NCBI GenBank assembly: GCA_018806985.1
Contig: JADANN010000025.1
Span: 1-64,000 of the forward strand
Reading direction: 5' to 3'
Source: Angiostrongylus vasorum
Taxonomy: Eukaryota; Nematoda; Chromadorea; Rhabditida; Metastrongylidae
Length of the DNA: 64,000 bases
This document shows positions 1-10,718 of this stretch, one piece after another. Positions within the stretch are counted from its first letter, which is position 1; the number at the start of each line of letters is the position of its first letter. A program made the translations under genes and the position numbers. Below the pieces are notes generated by a model. That model was not told where the DNA came from, did not search any database, and saw only the letters and a list, made by a program, of their open reading frames with translations.

Positions 1-194
1 AAAACAAGCTTTGGAAGGAAGATCCGAAGATTTTTCAAGTGGAATCTTCAGTTTCTTGTTCAACTTAAAAAATATAACTTTTGCAAATAGCAATAGTTAA
101 TGCGCTGCGTTCATAAGCACACACGAGTTGTCGTTATACCCCTTGTTAAGAACTCACCAAGATTCACTCTCTTCTTGATGAACGAACGAAGTTT

Positions 195-550
195 GTCACT
201 TTATTCTTTGTTGACAAAGAAGCTGACGTTTCGAAAAATTTCGCATTCTTGAGAGCATGGGAGAGTCAAAATGACAGACGCTATCCAGGTGGGAACCCGC
301 CGAAACTCAGCGACTGTGTATTAACAAACTATATAGTAACTTCGTCGTGCTTGCTCATCGGTCTTGGGATTTGCTCTCCGACTGATATTTTAATGTGGGA
401 GGCACATTACGCTTCCATGTGAAATCTATAAGGTGGTCTGCACCTGGAACACTCACTGGAGAACTTATACGAAGCGGTGAATGCGTGAAGAAGCTGTTTT
501 GTTTCCAATGAGATTGAAATCTGTGCCTCGTGAAGATTTTTCTGATGAGA
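195..550 (+). mobile_element. Penelope-like element terminal fragment
   Basis: Bases 205-280 resemble the terminal repeat seen in other PLE copies here (GACGTTTCG followed by a cleavage-like GAGAGC...GGGAGAG stretch). Bases 400-540 match the 3' region of the copy at 41.9-42.9 kb, including GGCACATTACGCTTCCA and the later GCGGTGAATG. No coding region survives. Family assignment rests on similarity to the copies that still encode a GIY-YIG region. Confidence 0.55.
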
Positions 551-904
551 CTATGAACGTGTTGCGTTGACTAGATTGCAGCAAAGTTGATAGGGTCTTA
601 AGAAGCTGAAATCCGCAGTAGGACCATCTCCCGTGGATAAAAGCTGTAGTAACAACCTCTTGTGTAGTTTTAAAGAAAATAGCGAGTCATTGCACAATGT
701 CGGGATCAACAGAAAGTTGGTCTTGGGATTTACTTTAGTTAAACTCGTTATTGCTCTAAAAGTTATTATGTTCTTTACAAGTGCATATTAGGTGATATTC
801 AGATATTTTGTTTCTAAGTGCTAACATTTTTCGCAACGGTTCACACGAATAGCTTAGTAGCAGAGACGATGTTCAATAATTTAAAAGCTCAGTTTTGATT
901 ACAC
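551..904. other. No gene seen
   Basis: No open frame, known repeat or splice-delimited exon could be supported here. It is AT-rich spacer between a PLE fragment and SINE-like copies. Confidence 0.4.
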
Positions 905-1395
905 ATCTTCACAAGATCCTTTCAGAGTCTGGAAGGTGGTTCTAACTGTATCTGAAGAGTTCCCTCTCATGTACAACGGCTGCTGACAGATGTAGGAAGG
1001 CCCCCGAATGGGTACGCCAGACTTCCAGAGAGGATCAACTTGACCAGTATTCAGCGACATTCACGAAGAAGACCAAAATTCCGTAGGCATCCATATGCAA
1101 ATACGTAAGCCTTCGTTGATGACGATGCGAAGAGATGTATCAAATGAAGGAAGTATGCGTGATCTTGACTCATGCATAATTTTAAAAGGAAACCAAATTG
1201 GGAGGTAGTAGCTCAGTAGTAGTGATGCCTTCCTTCATGAGTACGGTTCTTGTTCGACACCGCACTGCACCATTTCAAGACTGTCATCCCTTTGGGGTCG
1301 GGAAATTGGTCGGCGGAAAGGACAGTGAGGATTCGAACTTGGCCTGGTGTCCGAGTTCTGCGAATAGCTCAGCATCATTGTGGTTGTATTCCTTC
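905..1395 (+). repeat. Family D tRNA-like repeat, two partial copies in tandem
   Basis: Bases 905-1190 match the 3' half of family D (a GACATTCACGAAGA stretch, then a purine-rich tail with GATGCGAAGAGA). Bases 1198-1395 match the 5' half, with an A-box-like GTAGCTCAGTAGTAGTGATG and a B-box-like GGTTCTTGTTCGACACC. The halves lie in reversed order, so these are two truncated insertions. Open frames here are chance. Confidence 0.55.
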
Positions 1396-1775
1396 ACCTA
1401 TTAGATCCATTCTTCCTTATACTCATACAACAGTCAGGTAACACATGTCATCAAGCATATAATTTCCTACCTACTGGGCGTGAGGTGTGTTCGATGAACT
1501 TCTTCCATGAACATTTGTTCGAAATGAACGACCACATGATTTCGCCTTCGTTGGAGCCGCGAAGGTGGACTGAATTGGGGTCCCGCAACGATTTCACAAG
1601 TTACCCTACGGTAGTACGATCGACGGAGACGCAAATGGATTTTTGCCGGGAAGAAAATTTTTTTACTTCTTCTTGAGAGAACTTCTAGAATTCTCTTTAT
1701 GCACCTCCTCGGGCATGGTTGCATTCATTATACAGGATTATTGCTTGTTTTATGAGTTATGTTACAACTGTCTTG

Positions 1776-1797
1776 CAACTTTATAGTTCAGATCGAC
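1776..1797 (+). promoter_or_regulatory. Probable trans-splice or 3' splice acceptor before first ATG
   Basis: A pyrimidine-biased stretch ends in TTCAG at 1786-1790, only seven bases before the ATG at 1798. In nematodes this arrangement is typical of spliced-leader addition just upstream of the start codon. It could instead be an ordinary acceptor after a 5' UTR intron. Confidence 0.4.
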
Positions 1798-4700
1798 ATG
1801 GCAATGGATAAAATCTTTGATTTCGACAACCAGGAGTACGTCAGTGAAGTCGTAGTGTTCAGGCAGGTTTAATTTATATAATGAGACTGATTCCATTATT
1901 GTGTTATGAACTTACAATCTCCACCTTCATGTCTTTACAATTCATCCATGATTTGGTTGTAAACCTCTCTTCTTTTGACTTCACACGATTCTTCCTTAAT
2001 CCCTACTTCAATGCTGTGTTTATCTCGTACCATGTTGTGGTTTTCGGAGAGAGAATTCCATTAGGAAAAATAAACCTTTACAGCGTATGGTGAAGAGTTC
2101 TCTGTTCCTATAAAATATAGTGAATGGACACAGAGCAAACAGTAGCAGAAACTCAATGGTAGTCAGCTAGGCCTTGACTGTTTTTTACTTACCACTTAAG
2201 ATAAAGGCTGCTGAAGTTCCGGACAAGTACTTACTACTTTCAAAAAACAAACATGAAATATGCTGTGGAGATTTTCCCGTAGTATGAAGGAACTGGAGAG
2301 CGCAACCATATGAATAGCGAAATAAGCATGTGTGCAATTTGGACTCCAACAGAAATGCTGTGGACTAACGTAGTTTCTGAGTGATCGCTATCATTATGAC
2401 AGCCATGTGTGACAGGGTCACTCTAATACTTCATGTTCCCCACATTTGAAGTAGAGATCTGCTTTTTTTTTCAGGGAATTCTTGGCAAAAGCTATGAAGT
2501 CGCGTGATAACTTAGAGAGATGTGGATTAAAAATGGGATGCAGTGACAACTGGAAGGACGATCTTGTTTCCTCGTTGAGGAGACTGAACATGAGCAGCGA
2601 TGGAATTGGCGAAGTAATGAACCAGCTGGTGACGAACGTGTTAGTACTATGGCTATGTTACCTTTTAAGTTTGTTAAATTGCGAAGAAACGACGAATGAG
2701 TTTCCATTAGAGTTGTCTTAATAGTCTCCAAAATCTGTTGAGCTACCAACCTGTACCAGTTGGATTTCAGTAAGATTTAGGTTGTCCACAAGACAGTGCT
2801 AGTTAAATTTTACATTTCCTAGGCATTAACTAGAAAACACTATTACTGTACACGTGAATGATTATGGACAGATTACCATGACGTTAAGGATCAAAGAATT
2901 TCGACATCCAACGAAACAGTACAACTTCGACAAAGATGATGGCCGTGGACGACTGGCTATTCCAAAGAAAACGCCACTCATGAGTATGAAGTAAGACTTG
3001 AGGATTTTCCAAACTACGCTTCATCAGTGTTTTACACACACGTATAAATCTATCTACATACGGAAATTACAAGTGAATTCGTCCCATAGATCAATCCGCA
3101 TTCACTTTTGTCTGGAGTTACTACCCTATCCTTCACTTAATAACATCTCGCCAAAAACCGCTTGAAGACATCTCACGTGAGACTGACTCTTAATTACCTT
3201 AGTAGTGCTACTAGCGAGAGTTCATGTTAAGTAAATTTCCAGATTACTACTGGCGGAGAATGAAAAGAGAAGAAACCCGCATTATAAATCTGTAGTGTTG
3301 CGTTCGATGAAGTATGACCGTTTCGACCCAACTGTGATCTCTCGTTGTGTTCGTCGCAAACCCAAAACCAATGCGAGCATACGTAACCATGCATCTTCAA
3401 AAACGGCCCAGGTGCTACATTGCTTTCTGCCTTTTCTTCTGAAACCTGTGGTTTTTTTTTGTTACTTGTTGTTGTTTCAAGGATTTCAATAATGGGCATG
3501 CAGCTGGCGTCGAAGAAACTGCTCCATTAAGTGGTAAGTTATCAGCGTTATCCCTCGACACTTTCTCCATCTTAGTGGTCTGCTACCTTCCTTAGGAAAA
3601 TTTCTTTTTAGAAGTAATAGCTGTCCACGAACTTGATGGAAATGACACGGCTGATAATCAGTTTCTTCATCACGAGGATAGATCTGCGTACTCTGCGCAT
3701 GTGCCCAATCCTCATTCCCAGGGTAGATTAATTTAAAGCTTGATTTTGACTCCTTAATGGTTTCTTTACTGTAAAATTTGCTTTTCTTTTTCATCACTTC
3801 TGTTTGAGAAGCTGTTGTTCGTAACCATGAATACTTGTTATTGTGCATACAACGACTTCCTTGGATACCTGGGTTCTTGAGGCCTTCATTGGTTGCGTGG
3901 GCCCCAACACAATTTCCAATTTTTCGGGCTTTTCCTGGTTTAGCCATTACAGTGGGTTAGGGAAAAAAAAATCCACGTTGTTCTGTAAAGTCGGAAACAA
4001 CGTAGTTTTTTGTCCTAGAGGGATTTGGAAAAGTAGTTTCATTTAGATATTCACTGCGTTTCAGCTGAAGATGCCATCCCTATCTATAACCCATATGAGG
4101 ACTTGCTCCAGGCACAGAGCACTAGCACTATGCTTTGCACAGATTACAACAATAACGATTTGAAGAACCAATCACGTAAAGTTTTACAAACTGATATTCT
4201 TTATAGCTATTATATTGTGTGCTGCATACATAATCATTCTTCAGTGCTTCTCAGTTATTCAGTTCATATATTTTTTTTCAGTCTTCTCTACTCTCCTACC
4301 ACCACTCGTAAGTGTGCATTTTCCAATAATTTTATTCTATAATGTCTTGTGTTGGAGCGGATAGCACAGTAATAGTGATGCCGGTCATCACGAGCGCGGT
4401 GCTGGTTCGATCCCACTTCGGACTCACCAAGCACCTCATCCCTTCGGGATCGGAAAATTGGCACCAGACTTTTCCGGGAAGAAAAAAATCACTCTCTGCA
4501 ATCCAAATTGGAGCGTTCTAGCCCGACTATCTCAGGACTGCAGGGAGAATTGGTCGACCATCATTCTACGACACTCAAGATCAAATGGAAATCCTCAATC
4601 AGCAGCCGAAGCCACACGTGAAAAGTTGGAAGACCTTCTCGGATATTGTATGCGAGGAAACGAATCGATATGACATTTGCTAGGGTCTGCACTGTAGATA

Positions 4701-5508
4701 TGAAAAGGGCTCGTATAAAATGTCTTGTGCTTAGTCTATTCAATTGTGATAATATTGTGTTGAAACCGTTAATTTCATCTGTTTTACAGAATCCACAAGT
4801 TTCCGGGATGGATCCCGTGTTCGACCAGTGGAGTCCAAACCCATCTGCTGCGGAGTGTTGGCTCCATACACCACCGTTACCTTATTTCAATAATGCTCGG
4901 AACACTGGTGATAACACGCTAATGCCTATAAACAACCCATTTGTGTTGTTTCCACCCGGTGCTGAATTGAATACTACAGTTAATAATGAAATTCATGTAA
5001 ACAACGCTGAAGCCCTGCCCGTTTACCACTAACCTACACGAGCCAGGGAAGCACTTTATGACGTTTCCTCATTACTTGTCCCCATACAGAACAGAGAATC
5101 CTACTGCGCACCGTCAATCCGTTGGCGGCTCGTTCCCAATTCCAGCTGTCTCTGACATTCAAGTCGGAGATTATCGTAGTATTAATCAGAATTCCTACTT
5201 ATTCAATCAACCATTGCAACAACTACAAATGTTCCCACAAGAAAATTTATGCGCCAGAGAGGAAGCTCCATATGAAGTTAAGTTTTTTTTCGTTATACTG
5301 TAGAGTTCTTTGGTGGCAATATCTATTTCCCCGGCAGTTAATATTAAAAAGCTTTAAGTGCTTTTCTGCCTTACAAACTTGAAGGACTTTAAAAAAGTAA
5401 GTCCAATCACTAGTTTTAGGATCTAGTTATGACCCCGCAAAAGATTCCTTGCCCACCGTAGAACATAAACGAAGTATCGAAGAGAATTCAACTGAACACT
5501 CTGATTTG
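1798..5508 (+). CDS. N-terminal half of SNAPC3-like gene (tentative exons)
   Basis: Candidate exons: 1798-1866 (starts MAMDKIFDFDNQEYVSEVVV), 2475-2628 (contains NWKDDLVSSLRRLNMSS), 2872-2990 (contains IKEFRHPTKQYNFDKDDGRG), 4065-4175 (contains EDAIPIYNPYEDLLQ), 4790-5276 and 5420-5508. The fifth exon encodes a Pro/Asn/Gln-rich low-complexity stretch whose frame switches by one near 4985-5035. SNAPC3 proteins have a divergent N-terminus, so these exons are attached to the downstream conserved region by position, strand and spacing, not by recognisable motifs. Phases at exon 1/2, 3/4, 4/5 and 5/6 do not agree with canonical sites. The exon 1/2 frame would be restored by a GC donor at AG|GCAGGT (1866). 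A separate upstream gene is the main alternative. Confidence 0.45.
4355..4720 (+). repeat. Family D tRNA-like repeat, near full length
   Basis: This is the best family D copy. An A-box-like AGCACAGTAATAGTGATGCC is followed by a B-box-like GCTGGTTCGATCCCACTTC, then CACTCTCTGCAATCCAA and a tail with GAGGAAACGAATCGATATG. Box spacing is like a tRNA head, so a tRNA-derived SINE is likely. It sits in an intron of the SNAPC3-like model. Confidence 0.65.
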
Positions 5509-5586
5509 GTAGGGTTAAGCACGTTGTTTTCTATTTCGATTACATGCTTTGCCAGTTTTGTTTAACTAAAGCAACTTCATACTCAG

Positions 5587-8500
5587 AATGATATCGTGGT
5601 CCAAGTTTCTATTCATGTTGGTTATCCTCGTCAGCTTGAAAAAGAAGAACTGCGACGTGGTAGATTATTGAAAGTAATAGATCGTTTTCTGGCTCTCGGT
5701 TCTAATACCCTGAAAGAACTAAAGAATTCAATCGATTGTCCAGCAGACTACCATATACTTGATGATGTTAGCCAACGATTTCTTACAGATGAAGATCTTT
5801 GTAAGGTAATATTTGTCCGTGACTTGTGTTATTTAGTGCTGCAGCAAACCGTCATATATCCTCCTCCAACTTTGTGAGCCCAAATTTTGTGTCCATTGCC
5901 CGCAACGTTTCGTTTTTTTAGAAGGTTTTCTACATTGCCAAATAAGTAGAAGACTCCGCCTTATTTGAGTACTCCTTAGGATCGCGTGTAAAACGTACTT
6001 TCTCTGCTTCTCACATTGTTGCAGTTGGTTCTATGCCGTGCTCTGCGCTATTCAACCGCGGGGCGGGCATGCTTCAGGATTCTGCAAATTGGTAGCAGAC
6101 TTGTGTGGAAGATTAAAGAGAGCTGACTTTTTGGTACATCTATAGGCCATTGCAAGTCGTTGCATAAGCTAAATATGTATTCAACCACCTTCGCGACCTC
6201 ACAAATGGAGTCCAATGCATGGCGCATTCCCGGGGGATGGGTTAACGCTGCTCGCTCTGCTTTTTTTAAATAATAATTTGCCTTACAACATTAACTGCAG
6301 AATCCTAGCAAGGCCTTCAGTTTCTCGAATTGCATATGCTTCTGATGAAAGATTCGTTTGGATACAAACAGCTTACATTGAGCAATATTTTCTTCTAGTA
6401 CCGCTATCCATCCTCGTTCTTCTTCATTCACGATACATTCTATATTGACCGTGAACCAAAAGGATCGCAAGATATTACAGAGTAAGCTTCCTGGTTAATA
6501 ACTTGTAGAATATATGTGCAGGTGATTGTGGAACAACGTAGGAGTTTATCTCTAAAGTCAGTTAACAAACCTGTAATGTTTATTAAGTGTTACAGAAAGA
6601 TCCGTACTTGGGCGACCGAAAAAGGGCTGGGTGAAATGAAAGTAGCAGACATGAATACAACGAAGTTCGTTTTTTGTTTTTATAATGATCCTTTTCGTAT
6701 TGTTATAATGATAAACTCATTTCATGCAACATTTTGGTAAAGAGAATTGAAAGTCCATCTGACTTCGTGTAGCTCGAGATCATTCGTTGTTTAACTCTCT
6801 CACGTCGAATGGCACTTACAGGTGTCACATTGGTCTAGCGCGACTGGCCAGTAAGATACCTATAGGTGTTATTTTCTTTTCCATACTTCTGTTAATCAAT
6901 CAAGGGTTTATCCCAACGCATATGCTGTCGCGAGTGGCGTCCATGGGACAATGTCTTACTAATAATTTCCTCCTAATTCTTCATTCTCTGGCCAGAGGCT
7001 ATTGCTGTTGAAGGGAGCATGCGGCCTAGAGAGTGAGGCCAGTGAAAAGGCACGGAAGACTCTTGCTCGCTCTCCCTCAGTGAACTGGCAACGCGTGCAG
7101 TGTGCAGCATCATTTTTGAGACGCAGTTTGTTGGTTTTTAATTTCCAGTAGCTATGATGACTTCCGGGTGTTGTTTGGAATGGCGGAACATCAAAACTAA
7201 ACATCGTAGCGTTCGTTGCACAACGTATGCAACTTTATTTCATGCTGACAGCAGTACCATTGCACAGCGGACGGACGGTTTTTTCATACACAAGAGTTGT
7301 ATATGTACCAAAAACATGGCAGGGTGTGTAGAGGAACGTGGAGCATAAACAGGATAAGAGAAGCGCAGAAGTTTCTTCAAAACACAGAGCTAAACCGATT
7401 TACGGGACAGGAATTACAACAGGATGGGACGCGGTGCGCAAACACTGCCGATGTGGCCGCTGTGACACCTATAGGTGTCACAGTGAGTGAGGTTAGAAAT
7501 GAGGTGTCGGTCTCGAGGGCGTTTGCCACTGAAGGTTACGTGCGCGTACACTGGCATTATTCTCATTGTTTCTCGTTGGTTTTTATCAGTGCACCGGTTT
7601 GCTGAGTGTCGATAATTAGGGTTTATTCTTTGCATTATAGGTTGATAGACCTTAAGTGTAGACTTGGAGCACCTTACTTGTACATGCACGTTGGCTCGTG
7701 TGAACATCTGATCTCGTTCAATGACATCGCTTTACGGTAGTTTTTTCGAACTGATTTATTTATGTAAGCCTCTCTTTCTTTGAACATTCGAAGTCACCAA
7801 TGGATTAATTTACTTCTGACGGTTTCTTGACAAATACTATACATTTCGTCTTTTTTCGTACTGTACAAGATTCATACCAGTATAATTGTGAGGATTATCA
7901 CAATGCTAACCTTTTTGTTTACTGCCTGCTATAATTTTCACGATAGGCTCTTATGCCAAATCGACCACAATGATGCTGGGATATTTGAAAAAGGTGTCTG
8001 CGATGGGGATCGAACACACTAATACCGTTTCCGGTGGCTAACGCTTTCACCCTTACACAATGCACGTTCTTTGAGAGAAAGGTGAAACAAAGGATTCAAT
8101 GCCGATTCGGGCTCCGCACATCAATCACGCTGACGGGTGATTACTGATGGCACTGGTAGATAAAAAAACTAGCTGACAGAAAGGCGATACCAATGACCTG
8201 CATGGTGTGGTAGTGAACGCGTGAGCACCCGGAAGGGGTATTAGCCCGTTCGTTCTCCACCGCAGACACCTGCGGTCCGAGTTTTGCAAATATCTCAGCA
8301 TCATTGTATAAGGCTTATCACTAGAATTTTCAAATATGCAGCAGGTTCTCTATATGGTATAAATTGCATTGTTCTCTATGTGGTACTATGCTAAGTTTTT
8401 GAAAACATGTTACTGAATGACCTTAGAACCTCATAAAGTATATGCTGAAATGCAGCAGCATATGAGGACTACAGAAAAGGACGTTTTGCTCTTGCTGATC

Positions 8501-8917
8501 GTTGTTTCCACTTGACTGTAGTCTAAAGCAGTAACGCTGCGATGGATATGTGGATTATTGTTGAAAAAAACTGGAACGTTTAATCTCGCCATTTAGCGAT
8601 GTCGTCCATCCAACAGGTCCGTATCCATTGCCATTTTATGAGCTGAACACTCGCCGAATTTCTTGCGCTGGATGTAAAATGGCTACCTCTGAGTAAGTTA
8701 CAAGTTTAACGCTTTTTTAGTGAGGCTATTATATCTCGCTACTTGGATTTTCATAAGAGAAATGTTTTGCTTCATTTCAGGTGGGTGGTGTGGAATCACG
8801 AGGGCACACCAGTCCCTGTTCAATATTTTTGTGAATCATGCTATAACGATCTAAATTTTGATGTATCTGGAAAGAGGACGTTTAATTTCAAAGCAGCTCC
8901 ATTGTACGATCGTCACA
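5587..8917 (+). CDS. SNAPC3: snRNA-activating protein complex subunit 3 (SNAPC3), conserved C-terminal region
   Basis: SNAPC3 is a nuclear DNA-binding subunit of SNAPc, which recognises the proximal sequence element of snRNA promoters for RNA polymerase II and III. Exons: 5587-5805 (DRFLALGSNTLKELKNSIDC, the family's LGSQTLxELRDxI motif), 6399-6481 (SSFFFIHDTFYIDREP, matching FFxFEGTFYND), 6596-6664 (IRTWATEKGLGEMKVADMN), a weak exon at 8475-8520 (LADRCFHLTVV), 8597-8692 (DVVHPTGPYPLPFYELNTRR then CAGCK) and 8781-about 8917 (WVVWNHEG then CESCYNDL). The paired CxxC motifs in the last two exons fit the family's C-terminal zinc-binding region. Phases agree at 5805/6399, 6481/6596 and 8692/8781. 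The junction into the weak exon also agrees, but its exit needs one extra base. The end of the protein was not found. SINE copies occupy the introns. Confidence 0.8.
6040..6262 (+). repeat. Family B SINE, divergent copy
   Basis: It shares TTGGTAGCAGACTTGT, a GGCCATTGCAAGTCGTTG stretch and the terminal GCATGGCGCATTCC block with other family B copies. The tRNA-like head is degraded. It lies in an intron of the SNAPC3 gene. Confidence 0.6.
6820..7490. mobile_element. Possible non-autonomous element bounded by GGTGTCAC/GTGACACC motifs
   Basis: A segment of about 650 bases begins near ACAGGTGTCACATTGG and ends at a perfect 24-base palindrome at 7460-7483 (left arm CTGTGACACCTA). A related ACCTATAGGTGT lies near 6856. 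This may be a MITE-like relic in a SNAPC3 intron. No transposase is visible. Confidence 0.25.
7970..8075 (-). repeat. Family C tRNA-like SINE, partial
   Basis: Read on the minus strand, this shows the family's GCGTTAGCC...GTTCGATCCC...CAGACACC order. It abuts an oppositely oriented copy starting near 8098. Confidence 0.55.
8098..8318 (+). repeat. Family C tRNA-like SINE
   Basis: The family C order is clear: GGCTCC...GATCAA-like head, TGACGGGTGATTACTGATGG, a GGTGTGGTAGTGAACGCG A-box-like segment, then CGTTCGTTCTCCACCGCAG and TTTTGCAAATATCTCAGCAT. It makes a head-to-head pair with the preceding copy. Confidence 0.65.
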
Positions 8918-9071
8918 GTAGGAAGACAGATGTGAGCCGAAGTATTGATTGCTTGATATTTACATTACTACATAATGTACTAATGTGGAGGACAACGAGG
9001 CCTGATTTGGGAAGAAATACTTTTCCTTGCTATTTTAAAACTTTGTTTGGGAAGTTTGCATTAAAAAGGAT

Positions 9072-9357
9072 GAAGGATAAAGCTCTCGGCGTTGGTCAAT
9101 CCCCTGAGGGATGCACCATGCATTCAACTTCATTAAACATCGTTTGGAGGTGATTGAATGCATATCTGGTCTTTACAATGACTCGCGGTAGCCTATTGAT
9201 GCATCGAGCCTGTGCTACTATCCTCCCAGACAAGTCTGGTACCAATTTGTTGACACCAGAGGGATGGAAGGCTCTGTGGGCCATGGGCGCGGCAATCAAT
9301 TCCAAGTGTGTGTTGCAGAGCTCCTCCGACCAGTGCGCCACACGCGTCCCTTTGTAA
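9072..9357 (-). repeat. Family B tRNA-derived SINE
   Basis: Reading minus, a GACGCG...CTGCAACACACACTTGGAATTG head leads to TTGGTACCAGACTTGTCTGG, a GGCACAGGCTCGATGCATC-like core and the terminal GAATGCATGGTGCATCC block. It lies just downstream of the last SNAPC3 exon seen. Confidence 0.7.
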
Positions 9358-9929
9358 AATTTGCATTAAAATGATAAAGGATGGATTGTACTAGAGAAGC
9401 TAAGGAGCGTCACTTAATGTAGTTCTTGGTAGGCCGTTGAAATAGTTTCAGTTTATTGTGCCTTTGAACTTGGAACAAACAGCTGAAGGTGATCTTCGTT
9501 GACTGGAGTAAACAGCGTATTAGTCTACAAATCTTTACCAATAAAGTGCAACTTTTTTTATTGCTCGGGAAGAAAAAAATGATTTCTCTAGAGTTCACGG
9601 AAGCAATTTTTCGTTGATGGTCGTATTTCGAACACCAAAGCGCTGGCATGCTCAAGATTTCATAGAACAGGGCTCAATCGTTTCGCTCTTGGACCACAGC
9701 CGAGCACCACTCTGGTTTTAGACTGGTGCAAAGGATGGTCCGGTTTTTTAACCATTGGTATCACGATTTCGCAGATGTAACTCGTTATCAACTTCAAGCA
9801 TATGATGTTGATGTACTATTCGACAGCTATCACTTATTAAAACGAATTTCATTAAAGAATAGTATGACTAAATGCATTGTGCTTATCCATTTTTTCTGAG
9901 ATAGAAGACCTTTTTCAAGATTTAATATC

Positions 9930-10142
9930 TCAAAAGACGAGAACTTGTCGCAGATTTGGATTCAGTTCTACATTTTGCATGCAGGCGATTCCACTGACAA
10001 TTCTGCGTGTCGTAGTTGGTTCAGGAGCTTTCCCGAAGTTGGCTTCCATCTCGGCGATATTTTTTCCTGGAGTTCTGTCCAAAATCAAAGGCGTGGGGAC
10101 CCTTATTTTTGTTGGAATTGAGACTGACACCAAACAACTCAA
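9930..10142. other. Segment open on both strands, unassigned
   Basis: A stretch of about 210 bases is open on both strands. The minus reading contains PTPLILDRTPGKNIAEMEAN and the plus reading IKGVGTLIFVGIETDTKQ. An acceptor-like TTTTGCATGCAG precedes GCGATTCC on the plus strand. I do not recognise a family; it could be an exon or part of an unlisted repeat. Confidence 0.2.
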
Positions 10143-10479
10143 GTGGTCATATAATTTTTGATGTGAAGGTGGTTTATCTCTGCTCTTCCGTGAAAACGCC
10201 TAGCTTCCTAACAATTTCATTGACACTACTGGCTGAATGAATCTCATACATCACGGTTAAATCCCACGGATCACCTAGGCTAATGCAGCAGAAATGTAGT
10301 ATTTGTCAGTGGAATATAGTTTCTCGAGTTGGCTGTCGGAACGGAATAACGGCCAGCTCGAATCAAAATGCTCGACCTTCAATGACCTTGCCACGCGGGA
10401 TTTTTTGACGTTGCCGTAGAGCAAAAATCTCCAACCTAGACAATTAACCCGTTTATAACAATAACAACACAGTAATAAC

Positions 10480-10718
10480 AATACCAGGTTCCACCACCGT
10501 ACCCGATATCAAAGTCGCATTGGCAAATCTCCTTCTGATCCACAAGGGCCGTGACTGCCTGTGGTGATGAAGACCTGAGGCAGACGTTGGCCTTGCTGAC
10601 CTCGGGATTCCAGGGAACCACAATGGCTTAACCAGCAAATCTCCGAAAAGGGGAGATTATGCTGGGGCGCGCACATCCAATGAGGACCGGCCGTTCAAGT
10701 ATCATTTAAGTATCAAGT
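10480..10718 (-). repeat. Family A dispersed repeat, truncated
   Basis: On the minus strand it starts with the family's ACTTGATACTTAAATG-like end, continues through CCTGGAATCCCGAGGTCAGC and stops at the GGTGGTGGAACCTGG block. The distal part is missing. Confidence 0.65.
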
